The notes under the pieces: generated by a model
The model's database searches: none
What the model saw: the letters and a program-made list of their open reading frames with translations, nothing else
What the model was told of the DNA's origin: nothing
NCBI GenBank assembly: GCA_964609625.1
Contig: CAZSRS010000005.1
Coordinates: 62,001 to 126,000, forward strand
Direction: 5' to 3'
Length of the DNA: 64,000 bases
DNA from: G963674665 sp964609625
GTDB lineage: Bacteria; Desulfobacterota; Desulfovibrionia; Desulfovibrionales; Desulfovibrionaceae
Position numbers and translations under genes: made by a program
Part shown: piece after piece, positions 1 through 10,039 of the stretch
How positions within the stretch are numbered: position 1 is the stretch's first letter
Layout: every line of letters begins with the position of its first letter

Positions 1-1
1 G

Positions 2-190
2 GACGGAAACCGTGTTCCCTGTATGGTTGTGGGCGGCCCCTTTGGTCTGGCCGACGAGGTGCGCGCGGCCTGCGCCATGAGTCTTTGCCTGGGGCGGTTG
101 ACATTGCCCCACGAACTGGCGCGGGTGGTGTTGTTGGAGCAGTTGTACCGCGCGGTTTCAATTCTCAGGGGCGCCCCGTATCACCATTAG
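2..190 (+). CDS. rlmH: RlmH, 23S rRNA pseudouridine-1915 N3-methyltransferase (3' end only)
   Basis: Only the last 62 codons are inside the window; the reading frame is open from base 2 to a TAG at 188-190. The visible part carries the hallmarks of the SPOUT-family RlmH C-terminus: a GGPFGLADEV segment (the GGAFG-type SAM-binding knot), LTLPHELARVVLLEQLYRA, and the characteristic ending RGAPYHH. In known family members the enzyme methylates pseudouridine 1915 in helix 69 of 23S rRNA. The last 26 bases overlap tail-to-tail with the STAS gene on the other strand. Identification is firm despite truncation by the window edge. Confidence 0.93.
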   Translation, partial: DGNRVPCMVVGGPFGLADEVRAACAMSLCLGRLTLPHELARVVLLEQLYRAVSILRGAPYHH

Positions 191-551
191 CCTGCTGGAA
201 GAGCGCCTCCACGTCCGGGGCATCGGGAATTTGATCCCGTTCCTTCACGATACTGAAAAAGGTGTTCAGCTGCACGAGCTGGAGGGTCTTCAAGGTCTGG
301 GGTCCCGGCTTGTAGAGATAGAGCCGCTTGCCATGGGTCACGCACCGGGTGTGCAGGGAGACCATGAAACCGATGCCGCAACTGTTGATACCTTTGAGGT
401 GCGCGAGATTGAAGATGACATCCGAGACGCCGTGATCCTCGAAGAGAGTGTCCACGGTATCTTTGGTGTTGGTGGAGCAGTCGTGGGAGATTTCCAGCGG
501 CGCATGGATCACGAGATATCCGGCAGCTTTGTCTATTCGCATGATATCCAT
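165..551 (-). CDS. STAS-domain anti-sigma factor antagonist (RsbV/SpoIIAA-like)
   Basis: A 128-residue single-domain protein. The core around residues 40-75 (VIFNLAHLKGINSCGIGFMV) matches the STAS fold, with the serine/cysteine pair of INSCGIG at the position of the phosphorylatable serine in SpoIIAA/RsbV (usual form DSSGLG). In this family the unphosphorylated STAS protein binds a HATPase kinase and releases its partner. It lies just downstream of an RsbW-like kinase (5-base gap) and a PP2C phosphatase, completing a partner-switching trio. The N-terminal half is longer than in minimal RsbV. The final output (sigma factor or another target) is not visible here. Confidence 0.85.
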   Translation of the reverse strand: MDIMRIDKAAGYLVIHAPLEISHDCSTNTKDTVDTLFEDHGVSDVIFNLAHLKGINSCGIGFMVSLHTRCVTHGKRLYLYKPGPQTLKTLQLVQLNTFFSIVKERDQIPDAPDVEALFQQANGDTGRP

Positions 552-556
552 TGTTC

Positions 557-1009
557 TTACCTCAACTTCATGGTGATGGCGATGACCGTGGCCTCGGCCT
601 CTCGATAGATTTCCAGTTTGTCCGCGAGTTGCGAGACAATGAACAGCCCCCTGCCGCTTTCAGCTTCCGGTGGAGGGTTGCTGATGGTCACGGGCAGTTT
701 TGGAAAACCTGCTCCCCAGTCCAGGATGCGGACGTGGATGTATTTGTTCAGGGCCACGTGGAGTTCGATGAGCACATCACCCAGCTCGCGACCGCGATAG
801 GCATGACGAACCACGTTGGCACACGCCTCGAAGAGCATGAGGTCGAAGTTGTAGAGCAGTTCCTGGTCTGAAAGGTTTTCGGCCACGATGCTCAAGGCGG
901 CTTTGGCCAGTAGGCGGCAGTTCAGGGGCAGGGCCCTGGTGCCGAGACGGAAGGTGAGCATTCCGGTATCGACATCGCCGTGGATTGGGGAGTCGGGAGG
1001 GATGGTCAT
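557..1009 (-). CDS. RsbW-like serine kinase / anti-sigma factor (HATPase_c_2)
   Basis: A 150-residue GHKL ATPase-fold protein. Visible motifs are an N-box around FEACANVVRHAY, a G1 box DWGAGF and a G2 box SGRGLFIVSQLAD. This is the RsbW/SpoIIAB arrangement with no histidine-phosphotransfer domain. Such proteins bind ATP, phosphorylate a STAS antagonist on serine or threonine, and sequester a partner. The start codon overlaps the stop of the PP2C gene by four bases (1006-1009), pointing to translational coupling, and the STAS gene follows. No sigma factor is encoded next door, so the target is unknown; it may not be a sigma factor. Confidence 0.85.
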   Translation of the reverse strand: MTIPPDSPIHGDVDTGMLTFRLGTRALPLNCRLLAKAALSIVAENLSDQELLYNFDLMLFEACANVVRHAYRGRELGDVLIELHVALNKYIHVRILDWGAGFPKLPVTISNPPPEAESGRGLFIVSQLADKLEIYREAEATVIAITMKLR

Positions 1010-2628
1010 CTCTTTTCCCGAGTGTTTGATCCCAGGTATTCCAAGGCGCAGATGGTCACGTCATCCTTGAAATGCGCGTCGTTCCATCTGCGTACGGCAG
1101 TATACACACCCTGCAGGGAAGATTCGAGATCCTTCGAAAGTCCCGCCCTGAGCAGGGTACAGAGCCTGTCCATGCCGAGCTCTTCACCTCGGGTGTTGTG
1201 GGCCTCGACAATACCGTCGGTATAGAAGTAGAGTCTGTCGCCTGGGGCCAGGTGTATAGTCAGTTCTTCGAAGGTAGCGTTGGGCATGAACCCGACGGCG
1301 ATACTCAGGGTCTTATGCGGCACGGGTTCCTTCTTCGGGCCCAGGAGGATGGGGCCTGGGTGCCCGGCGCTGGCATAGCGGAAGCTGCCGTCGCGGCAGT
1401 CCAGTATCCCGTAAACAATGGTGAAATATTGGTAGTTCTCGGGGTCCATGGGGAACTGCCGGTTGAGACGGTCACAGACTTCTCTGGGAGAGACAATCAC
1501 CTGTTGGTCGTTTTCGGACATCTCCAACAAGATGGAATTGGATGTTTCAGGTTTGAGCAGCCGGGAGAGAGTCACAGAGAGTAATGCAGAAGGTACACCA
1601 TGGCCACTGACGTCCAGCACGAAGACGCCCAGGTGGTCCTTGTCCAGGAAAAAGAGGTTGTAGGTGTCTCCGGCGAGTTCGTCGCAGGGTTTGAACATGC
1701 TTGCAAGCCGCACCCCTTCGTGGGTTGGTAGTTCCTGGGGCAGCAGGCTTTGTTGCAATTGCGCCGCGGCGTCCAGATCGCGTTTCATGCGGGCGTTCAT
1801 GGACTGGATGGTTTCCAGGGAGTTGTTGATCTGCTGGATGTATTCCAGGTTCTCCAGGTTTTGTAAAATACGGACGTAGAGTTCCTCGCGCTGGAAGGGC
1901 TTGGCCAGGAAGTCGTTGGCACCGGCCTTGATCAACCTAACGGAGAGCATGGGGTCGGAGTGTGACGAGACACCGATGATGGCCAGTCGGGTTTTCGGGG
2001 TTTCCTCCCTGATGCTGGTACAGAGTTCGAAGCCGTCCATGCCCGGCATCTCGTAGTCCGTGATTACCAGCATGATTTCAGGCTCCTGTTTCAGGAGCTT
2101 CAGAGCCTCGATGCCGTTTTTAGCTTCGAATACCGTGAATCCGTAGCGCTCCAGGTATCTGCGGGTGATGCGACGTTGCAGTCCGGAGTCGTCGGTGACC
2201 AGGATTTTCACCCCCTGATTTCGTTCCAACCGTTCGACGATGTCCAGTACCTGGCGCACGGCGTCTCGGCTTTTGAGCACGTAGTCCACCACGCCCTTGG
2301 ATTCGATGCTTTCCCGCAGTTCGGCATCGATCAGCGAGGTGAGGACGATGACCGGGAGTTTGTGGCTTATGGCCAAGTCCACCACTTCACCGTCCGGAGC
2401 GTCCGGGAGATTGAGATCCAACAGCGCGGCGAAAAATTCCTGTCCGGGCTGTTCAAGAATGGCCTTGGTTTGTGCCAGGGTGTCCGCCATGTCCACCATG
2501 CATCCCAGTTCGTGCTCCAGGCTGCGTTTGACAAAGGCGGAGATCATGCGGCTGTCCTCCACGAGAAGGATGCGTTTGCCCCCCAGACTGGGGTGCCGTG
2601 GACGTTGTGTTAGCAGTGGTTTTGCCAT
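1006..2628 (-). CDS. Two-receiver PP2C (SpoIIE/RsbU-type) serine phosphatase response regulator
   Basis: About 540 residues from an ATG at 2628. Longer starts would run into the oligosaccharyltransferase gene, so MAKPLLTQ is preferred, though its ribosome site is weak. The order is receiver 1 (KRILLVEDSRM, acceptor in LLDLNLPDAPDG), receiver 2 (VKILVTDDSGL, acceptor in ITDYEMPGMDG, lysine in LAKPF), a short coiled linker, then a SpoIIE phosphatase domain (LQQSLLPQELP, DELAGDTYN, VLDVSGHGVPSALL). The family dephosphorylates STAS proteins in response to receiver phosphorylation. Its neighbours are exactly the kinase and STAS partners, so two-component input probably feeds this partner switch. 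The cognate histidine kinase is not obvious nearby. Confidence 0.9.
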   Translation of the reverse strand: MAKPLLTQRPRHPSLGGKRILLVEDSRMISAFVKRSLEHELGCMVDMADTLAQTKAILEQPGQEFFAALLDLNLPDAPDGEVVDLAISHKLPVIVLTSLIDAELRESIESKGVVDYVLKSRDAVRQVLDIVERLERNQGVKILVTDDSGLQRRITRRYLERYGFTVFEAKNGIEALKLLKQEPEIMLVITDYEMPGMDGFELCTSIREETPKTRLAIIGVSSHSDPMLSVRLIKAGANDFLAKPFQREELYVRILQNLENLEYIQQINNSLETIQSMNARMKRDLDAAAQLQQSLLPQELPTHEGVRLASMFKPCDELAGDTYNLFFLDKDHLGVFVLDVSGHGVPSALLSVTLSRLLKPETSNSILLEMSENDQQVIVSPREVCDRLNRQFPMDPENYQYFTIVYGILDCRDGSFRYASAGHPGPILLGPKKEPVPHKTLSIAVGFMPNATFEELTIHLAPGDRLYFYTDGIVEAHNTRGEELGMDRLCTLLRAGLSKDLESSLQGVYTAVRRWNDAHFKDDVTICALEYLGSNTREKR

Positions 2629-2683
2629 GCAGGCTTTGTACCCGAAACGCGAGCAAAAGTCAGGTCTGGAATAGGGAGAAACA

Positions 2684-4909
2684 TCAACGAACCTCGTAGA
2701 TTCGGACAACAGGGAAACCCTCGTGTACAAGCCGGAAGTGATTGGTCACCAGGGGGTTTTCCGGATCCGCGAGGAGCAGGCGCAGGGCCTGGCTGTCGTA
2801 GGCCAAGTCGTCCATCAGGAAATAATCCCGCGTGTCCGCGGAAAAGACCAGATGCAGTCCTTTGTTTTCAGGGTATTCGTAATGGTGCAGCCGCCCCTTG
2901 TGTATGGCGTCCACGCTCCGGACATGCATGGAGGTGTTGGAAAGGGGGAAGTTGATGCGACCCTCGTCGTAGTTCACATCGAAGGTCTCCCTGATGCGCA
3001 CGACGTTGGCGTGGATCCCCAGTCGGGAGGTCACGTCCCAGGAACCGTAGAAGCCGATCCAGTGCAGCAGGGCGAAGTTCTCCAGTGTGACCACGATGTA
3101 TTGTTTCGCGGCGGGTTCAAGCTTGTAATCCAGAACGCTGAGACCACGCAGGAAATCCTGTACCTCTTCCGCGGTGTATTTGTCCCAGACCCGCCAGGGC
3201 GTATAGTTCTCCCTGGCAGCGTATTTGATGAGTTGGCTGGACTGGAGCTGGCTGGGGGTGGTGAAGGCCAGGGCCAGGGTGTAGAGCCGTTCCCCGGTGT
3301 GCCGGCCGCCGTCGGAAAAGCTTTGTCTCCTGGCGTAGTACTGCGTCGCGTAGCCATAGTCCCACCACGTCCAGACCATGGCATCGGCGGGCGCGATATC
3401 CCGAAGTGCCAGTAAAGCCTCGCAGTGTTCTTTCTTGAGCACGGGCGTGGTTTCCAGCCGGGCATAGAGCGGCAGGGCCGGCATGGTGGCCGCGAGGCAG
3501 ATGACAAAAGCCGCCGACACGAGCACGGGTCTACGCCAGGGATTCTCCTGGGCGAAGGCTCGCTGCGCCAGCCAAACCAGGGGCAGTCCCAGGCCCAGGC
3601 CGGTCAGCGGGCTACCGAACATGGCCATGCGCCCCCCAAGGGTGGTGGCCGTGAGCGTCAGGAACAGCAAGGGAGCCAGGAATACGGCCAGGGGCCGCAG
3701 GGCGATCACCAGCACGAAGCCCAGCAACCCCGAGGCAGCCAGCCATGGCCAGGGATACAGGCGGAGCAGCAGCTTGAGGGTATCCACATTCTGCGCCTCG
3801 ATAATGCTCTGCATCACGGCGGGATAGACCACACGCTGGTTTTCGGGGATGACACCAACCACGGACTCCTGGTCCGGTAGCGCATCCGTGGCGTTCACGT
3901 CGGTTGGGGTAGTTTTGTTGTTCACTTCCTCGATAACAGGTTTCCCATAAGTATTGTGCAGCCACTGCCCTTTTTTGATCAGGGACTGGGCCACACCGGC
4001 CTGAGAAAGCACGGCCAGGGCCAGCAGCAATCCCAGCCAGGGGGTGCGGTTCAAGCGTCTGAACCAGGTGGGAGCGATGCCGGCCGACAGGGACAGGACG
4101 AAGGCCCCCACAAGGCCCAGGCGGCCGAGGAAGGCGCCGAGTCCGAACACGGCGAGGCCGAAGAACAGCTGTCCACGCAGGCCGGGTTTGGCCATGAGCA
4201 GGAACAGCACCCCTGCCATGCAGGCCAGCAATCCCGCAAACTGGCCGATCTGGCCGTGCCAGGCGTTGCAGAACCGCGCGAATACACCGAGCAGGAGCAT
4301 GGCGGGCAAGAACGCGGGGCCTGGGTGTGCGGGGAGTTCCTCAGTTGGTGTGGATTGCCTTCTCAGGCCTTGGAAGCCTGCTGTCCAGGTTGGTTGCAGG
4401 AAGGGGCGGCAGAGATGCGCCGCTCCCCAGCATAGCAGCAGTGGGAAGAGCAGGGTGACCATGTCGGTGTCGTAATAGCCCAGCCTAGTGCGGTAATAGA
4501 AACCGGGAGCGGCGCTGGCCATGCCCGCTGCCACGAGCCCGGCCTCCAGGCCGCCGAGGGTCCAGGCCTGGAGCACGCAGACCGCGCCTACAAGGGAGGC
4601 CATGATCATCGGGGCGAAGAAGCCCAGGTTGCCGGGCTCGATGCCCAGGTACTGCTTGCCCCAACGTGGTAGAAGGGCCAAGGGGTGCTCCTGCGCCGAG
4701 CCGATGCCCTCCGCGCCTGCCAGCCAGTGGTAGGCGTCGTGGGTGGCCTGGATGTATTCACCCTGGACCTGCAAGTCGGGGTTGTCCCATTTGGGCAGGT
4801 CGATCATCCGCATCCCCGCCCCTATGCCATAAGCCAGCAGCACGCACAGGAGCAGCGGTTGCCAGTGGCGTTTGAAATCGGGCGTGAAATCAGGGTGGGG
4901 CTGGTTCAT
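2684..4909 (-). CDS. STT3/PglB/AglB-family oligosaccharyltransferase
   Basis: A 741-residue integral membrane protein. It has about a dozen hydrophobic segments in the first 470 residues, then a soluble periplasmic domain carrying the diagnostic WWDYGY motif. The first loop has a THDAYHW acidic site, and YYDTDMV is a DxD-like motif of the catalytic half. The family transfers lipid-linked oligosaccharide to asparagine of secreted proteins; Desulfovibrio PglB homologues are known from the literature to be active. It ends 55 bases before the PP2C gene on the same strand. No glycan-assembly genes are adjacent, but a PglC/D/E-like cluster lies at 50.5-53 kb. Acceptor and glycan specificity cannot be read from sequence. 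Confidence 0.9.
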   Translation of the reverse strand: MNQPHPDFTPDFKRHWQPLLLCVLLAYGIGAGMRMIDLPKWDNPDLQVQGEYIQATHDAYHWLAGAEGIGSAQEHPLALLPRWGKQYLGIEPGNLGFFAPMIMASLVGAVCVLQAWTLGGLEAGLVAAGMASAAPGFYYRTRLGYYDTDMVTLLFPLLLCWGAAHLCRPFLQPTWTAGFQGLRRQSTPTEELPAHPGPAFLPAMLLLGVFARFCNAWHGQIGQFAGLLACMAGVLFLLMAKPGLRGQLFFGLAVFGLGAFLGRLGLVGAFVLSLSAGIAPTWFRRLNRTPWLGLLLALAVLSQAGVAQSLIKKGQWLHNTYGKPVIEEVNNKTTPTDVNATDALPDQESVVGVIPENQRVVYPAVMQSIIEAQNVDTLKLLLRLYPWPWLAASGLLGFVLVIALRPLAVFLAPLLFLTLTATTLGGRMAMFGSPLTGLGLGLPLVWLAQRAFAQENPWRRPVLVSAAFVICLAATMPALPLYARLETTPVLKKEHCEALLALRDIAPADAMVWTWWDYGYATQYYARRQSFSDGGRHTGERLYTLALAFTTPSQLQSSQLIKYAARENYTPWRVWDKYTAEEVQDFLRGLSVLDYKLEPAAKQYIVVTLENFALLHWIGFYGSWDVTSRLGIHANVVRIRETFDVNYDEGRINFPLSNTSMHVRSVDAIHKGRLHHYEYPENKGLHLVFSADTRDYFLMDDLAYDSQALRLLLADPENPLVTNHFRLVHEGFPVVRIYEVR

Positions 4910-4940
4910 GTGTTGCCAATGTGTGGAGTAAAGAAGTCGT

Positions 4941-5345
4941 CTATCTGCTCATGAAGCTATCGAGCGTGTCGTGTATGCCCCTGAATCCTTCCCGGCATCG
5001 GCCGCGCAGGGTGTCTGAATCACCGCCGCATTCGGCGCGGAGCTTGAGCCTTGCTACCCGGAGTCTCCGATCGCGCGGTAGGTCCAGAGCGTGCAGAGGC
5101 AGTACCTCCGTGAGCCAGGGTTGTGGATGCCTGGCATCGAGATGGCGAATCACCGAGGTTCCTTCGACCTTTTTACAGACCAGCACTGGTTTGGGATCTT
5201 CGGTAGAGGGCATCCACCCTCGCGCTGGAATGCGTGGTGACAATACGAAAAAAGGTTCAGCGTATTCAACGGGATGGCTTCGCCGTATGATCCGAAGAAA
5301 AGGAATTTCCGCATCTGGATGCATTGCGGCATTGGAAGGCTCCAT
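4941..5345 (-). CDS. Hypothetical protein upstream of the oligosaccharyltransferase gene
   Basis: An open frame of 134 residues (142 if the ATG at 5369 is used), ending 31 bases before the STT3 gene on the same strand. I recognise no family. It is basic, has no membrane segment or signal peptide, and shows proline-rich stretches in the middle (SPRIPARGWMPSTEDPKP). Neither candidate start has a clear ribosome-binding site. Placement suggests it could open the STT3/partner-switch operon, but it could also be a spurious frame in high-GC DNA. Confidence 0.45.
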   Translation of the reverse strand: MEPSNAAMHPDAEIPFLRIIRRSHPVEYAEPFFVLSPRIPARGWMPSTEDPKPVLVCKKVEGTSVIRHLDARHPQPWLTEVLPLHALDLPRDRRLRVARLKLRAECGGDSDTLRGRCREGFRGIHDTLDSFMSR

Positions 5346-5490
5346 CGGTTGCGGCAGGCAGCTCCGCATGCGGTGAACGTTCAGTTGGTCCAGGATATCG
5401 ATGACAGCCTATCGTAGGGAATAAGCAGGAAAAAGACAACAATAATGCCGTCACGGTCGTAATCGGATGATCTGTCCGCTATTCGCTTTG

Positions 5491-5512
5491 CAGGCTGTTG
5501 AAAACCAGCCTG
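5491..5512. repeat. Perfect inverted repeat (7-bp arms)
   Basis: CAGGCTG at 5491-5497 pairs with CAGCCTG at 5506-5512 around an 8-base loop. It sits 22 bases from the dispersed element at 5534, so the two may belong to one composite unit. No U-tract follows on either strand, so it is not a classic intrinsic terminator. Confidence 0.6.
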
Positions 5513-5533
5513 TGCGCGCCAGGAGGGCGAAAT

Positions 5534-5561
5534 AGAAAAGTCCAGGACGGTCTTCTCCAAC
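5534..5561 (-). repeat. Dispersed short repeat B, copy 1
   Basis: Read on the minus strand this matches 8099-8127 on the plus strand: a GTTG start, an A/G-rich step, the core CCGTCCTGGACTTTT, then a pyrimidine tail. Both copies lie in intergenic DNA. Here the upstream arm of the palindrome is imperfect (AGACC against the AGTCC of copy 2). Confidence 0.6.
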
Positions 5562-5663
5562 ATCCTGTTAGAGCAGGGTGTGTACTGTCGTGTTCTGTTG
5601 ATACCAATTGCCGACGAAGTACAACTGCAAGGGCACCCCATGGACGGGTGTCTTGCCGAAAGA

Positions 5664-6449
5664 TCAGATGATGCCCAGGCACAACGCGCCCCCAAGCCCC
5701 AGGAGCATGCACCCCACCAGCAGACGTACGACGTGGATGGTGATTTTCTTCAGGATACGCGCCCCCAGGAATGCGCCGAGAAATGCAGCCAGCGTGGCGG
5801 TGACCAGCAGGCCGAGGTTGTCCGAGATCATCTCCGAGCCGGCCAGTCCCGCGTACACGGCCAGGCGCGAGGCATCCACCAAGCACGCGAGCACTACGCC
5901 CGTGGCGATGAACGCTTCCTTTGACAGACCCGCCCCCAGCAGGAAGGCGCTGCGGAACGCGCCCTGGTTGCCGGAGAGGCCGCCGAAAAAGCCGCTCACG
6001 AGCCCGCCCAGAGGGAGCCAGGACACGGGGTGGGGCTTCTTCTCCTTACCAGGGCGTAGTTCGACAAAGGCGAAGAACACGATGAGCACCCCCACCAGGA
6101 GCTTGACTGGGAAGACGTGCATGGAACGGCCGAAGAGGGAGTACTGGAACAGGGCGGGCATGTCCGCCACCAGCACCAGAAGCCAAGCGCCCACGAAGCT
6201 GGCGGCCAGGGCCGGGACGCCAAAGCGAAGTACGACCTTGTAATCCGCGGCGCGGCCGAACAGTGCGAGCTTGAACAGGTTGTTGGCGAAGTGGACCACC
6301 GCGGTCATGGCCACGGCTGTTTCCACCGGGAAGAACACGGCCATGAACGGGGTGAGCACCGTGCCCAGGCCGAAGCCGGAAAACAGGGTCAGGCACGACG
6401 CGGCTAGGCTGACGACGCAGATGATCACAAATTCCATGGAGATATCCAC
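5664..6449 (-). CDS. TauE/SafE-family sulfite/organosulfonate exporter-type permease
   Basis: A 261-residue membrane protein with about eight hydrophobic segments and the glycine-rich two-fold repeat of the TauE/SafE (DUF81) family: the N-terminal half has TLFSGFGLGTVLTPF and the C-terminal half LVSGFFGGLSGNQGAFRSA. Family members move sulfite, sulfoacetate or related anions across the inner membrane; the substrate here is not determinable. An alternative start is the ATG at 6437 (MEFVIICVV). It follows tadA by 98 bases on the same strand, with no evident functional link. Confidence 0.85.
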   Translation of the reverse strand: MDISMEFVIICVVSLAASCLTLFSGFGLGTVLTPFMAVFFPVETAVAMTAVVHFANNLFKLALFGRAADYKVVLRFGVPALAASFVGAWLLVLVADMPALFQYSLFGRSMHVFPVKLLVGVLIVFFAFVELRPGKEKKPHPVSWLPLGGLVSGFFGGLSGNQGAFRSAFLLGAGLSKEAFIATGVVLACLVDASRLAVYAGLAGSEMISDNLGLLVTATLAAFLGAFLGARILKKITIHVVRLLVGCMLLGLGGALCLGII

Positions 6450-6547
6450 AGCGTTACAGGGTCTTGGACTTGCGACGGGAGGTGTTGCGCCGGTTTCAGT
6501 ACATCCGACATTTCCTCACTATAGCATGGCGGAAAGGAGATTGGGAA

Positions 6548-7087
6548 TCACTCGTTGTTGAATATCTGGAAAGCCTCCCCGTTGGGCGCGGTCGTGCGGC
6601 GCTGCTGAAAAAAGTCCCGCAACAGGTCGGAGCACTCCTGCCGCAGGACATTGCCGATGATCCAGTACTGGTGGTTGAGAAAGCGCAAGGCGGGCAGCTC
6701 GATCTGGGAGAGCAACGCGCCGGCTTTGGGGTCCGGGGCGCCGAAGACCACGCCGGCCACCCGCGCCTGCACCAGTGCGCCGGCGCACATCATGCACGGT
6801 TCCAGGGTAACGGCCATGATCACGCCTGGCAGGCGGTAGTTCCGCGCCTTGATGGCCGCGGCCCGCAGGCAGCGGATCTCCGCGTGCCCCGTGGGGTCGT
6901 TGCTCGTCACGGGGGCGTTGCAGGCGGTGGCCAAGAGGGTGCCGTCGGCGGACACGACAGCCGCGCCCACGGGTACTTCCTCCAGGGCCACGGCCTCTTG
7001 GGCAGCCTTCAGGGCCACGCGCATCAGCGACTCCCAGTTCGGGAAACCCGGGGGCGTGTCCGGCGGCAGGGGCAGGGGGCGTGTCAT
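6548..7087 (-). CDS. tadA: TadA, tRNA-specific adenosine-34 deaminase
   Basis: A 179-residue cytidine/deoxycytidylate-deaminase-fold enzyme with zinc motifs GHAEI (His ligand and catalytic Glu) and EPCMMCAGAL (two Cys ligands). This spacing and the surrounding VPVGAAVV, TGHAEIRCLR and FGAPDPKAGA segments are typical of TadA, which converts A34 to inosine in tRNA-Arg(ACG). Its ATG directly follows the TAG of the purQ-like gene, so the two are surely co-transcribed. It is slightly longer than E. coli TadA through a proline-rich N-terminus. A guanine deaminase is less likely. Confidence 0.92.
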   Translation of the reverse strand: MTRPLPLPPDTPPGFPNWESLMRVALKAAQEAVALEEVPVGAAVVSADGTLLATACNAPVTSNDPTGHAEIRCLRAAAIKARNYRLPGVIMAVTLEPCMMCAGALVQARVAGVVFGAPDPKAGALLSQIELPALRFLNHQYWIIGNVLRQECSDLLRDFFQQRRTTAPNGEAFQIFNNE

Positions 7088-7894
7088 CTAGCGCCCCTGC
7101 AGATAACGCACGCCGTTGGCGAAGAGTTCGGTGCCGAGCACGGCTTTTTCGCCGCGGGTCCATGCCGGGTGATTGGTGGGGTGGGCGTAGGCCTCGGGGT
7201 GGGGCATGAGTCCGAGGATGCGCCCCGAGGGGTCCGTGATTCCGGCGATACCTCGAGGTGAGCCGTTGGGATTGGCGGGATAGGCAGTTGTAGGGGCGCC
7301 GTCGGGTTCCGTGTAGTAGAGGGCCACGAGGTGATCGGCTTCAAGCCGGTCGAGCAGGGTGTCGTCCGTGGCCACTATCTTGCCCTCGCCATGGCGCACA
7401 GGGAGATAGAGGCGTTCGATGCCCTTGGTGAAGACACAGGGGCTTAGGCTGTTGACGCCGAGGTGGACCCAGCGGTCCTCGAATCGTGCGGAGTCGTTGT
7501 GCCCCAGGGATACTTGACGTTCGAAATACCTGCCGCCCTGGGCCGGGAGCAGTCCGAGCTTGACCAGGAGTTGGAAGCCGTTGCAGATGCCGAGGATGAT
7601 GCCGCCGGCATCGAAGAAGGAGCGCAGGGCTTGTACAAGGGGCTGCCCGTCCGCGGTTTTGGCGTGACGCCAGCGCAGTGCCGCGGCCTGGGCCGCGCCC
7701 AGATCGTCGCCGTCCAGGAATCCGCCGGGAAAGATCAGGAAATTGAAGTCGGAAAGCGTGGCCTTGCCTGCAACCAGATCGGAAAAGAAGGCGGTTGCAA
7801 CGGCGTCGGCACCGGCTTTTTCCGCCGCGTGAGCCGACTCCACTTCACAGTTGGTGCCATAGCCGGTGATTACCAGGGCGCGTGCCTGGGCCAT
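7088..7894 (-). CDS. purQ: PurQ-like phosphoribosylformylglycinamidine synthase glutaminase subunit
   Basis: 268 residues of class-I (triad) glutamine amidotransferase fold. FPGGFLDGDDLG forms the oxyanion region, GICNGFQLLVKLG holds the nucleophilic cysteine, and LMPHPEAYAHP holds the His-Glu pair. These are the signatures of the FGAM synthase glutaminase, which supplies ammonia for purine step 4. It is longer than typical stand-alone PurQ (about 225) and resembles the C-terminal domain of large PurL. A good ribosome site (AAGGGGGAAG) precedes the ATG. No purL or purS is in the window. Confidence 0.88.
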   Translation of the reverse strand: MAQARALVITGYGTNCEVESAHAAEKAGADAVATAFFSDLVAGKATLSDFNFLIFPGGFLDGDDLGAAQAAALRWRHAKTADGQPLVQALRSFFDAGGIILGICNGFQLLVKLGLLPAQGGRYFERQVSLGHNDSARFEDRWVHLGVNSLSPCVFTKGIERLYLPVRHGEGKIVATDDTLLDRLEADHLVALYYTEPDGAPTTAYPANPNGSPRGIAGITDPSGRILGLMPHPEAYAHPTNHPAWTRGEKAVLGTELFANGVRYLQGR

Positions 7895-8331
7895 GTGACT
7901 TCCCCCTTGGGCGAGAATGGTGGAATGTGTATCTAAAAATTGTCTTGACGTGGCCTTGTTCTTTAGCGAAACAGAAGTTCCAGGACCAGGGGCTATGCAA
8001 GGTCGGTGCTCATTCCAGAGTTTGGACTGGGCCGTGCGAGCCGGGAAAAAGCATAGTGCCCCGCGCGTTGGTCGTCAACATGTGGGACCGGGTCCAGCGT
8101 TGAGAAAGTCCGTCCTGGACTTTTTCAGCTTGGGTTGGCAAAAGCGCGGTTTCGCCGACCCACATAAGGTATCCGCGAGCTGGTGTATTACAAAGCTCCC
8201 GAGGTGGGAATCTGGTTGAAGGCCTGGATCGGGTGCGGCCGCCGCTGGACGGATGAGTCCGGTCAGGGCTGCGAAGGTCGTGGTACACCCGATGCCCAAG
8301 AGGATGCATCAGAAAAAAAGACAGGGAAATC
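7895..8331. other. 437-base divergent gap between purQ and pyrG
   Basis: It separates the minus-strand purQ-tadA pair from plus-strand pyrG and must hold both promoters; I cannot pin down either with confidence. A dispersed palindromic element lies at 8099-8127. Open frames here have no recognisable family and I do not call them. Confidence 0.5.
8099..8127 (+). repeat. Dispersed short repeat B, copy 2 (palindromic)
   Basis: Contains a perfect hairpin: AAAGTCC at 8105-8111 and GGACTTT at 8117-8123 around GTCCT, followed by a short T run. It matches the minus strand of 5534-5561, and the core CCGTCCTGGAC recurs at 10024-10034. On its own it could act as a weak terminator, but no plus-strand gene ends just before it. 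Confidence 0.6.
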
Positions 8332-9972
<1,641 letters not shown>

Positions 9973-9993
9973 TCCGCTGCCCAGCCGTGCATG

Positions 9994-10039
9994 CAAGGGG
10001 AGTGTGCCCTGTCCCGCTTTTTTCCGTCCTGGACAAAGG
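9994..10039 (+). terminator. Possible weak terminator after pyrG, with a repeat-B-like core
   Basis: A short G-rich/C-rich pairing at 9996-10014 is followed by a T6-7 tract at 10018-10023. The next 11 bases (10024-10034) equal the core CCGTCCTGGAC of the dispersed repeat. The stem is short, so termination is doubtful. Confidence 0.3.

Larger units (their letters stand above)
5370..5663. other. 294-base gap with inverted repeats
   Basis: No convincing gene. It holds a perfect 7-bp inverted repeat at 5491-5512 (CAGGCTG / CAGCCTG arms around TTGAAAAC) and one copy of a short dispersed element at 5534-5561 that recurs near 8099. The rest shows nothing I can name. Confidence 0.5.
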
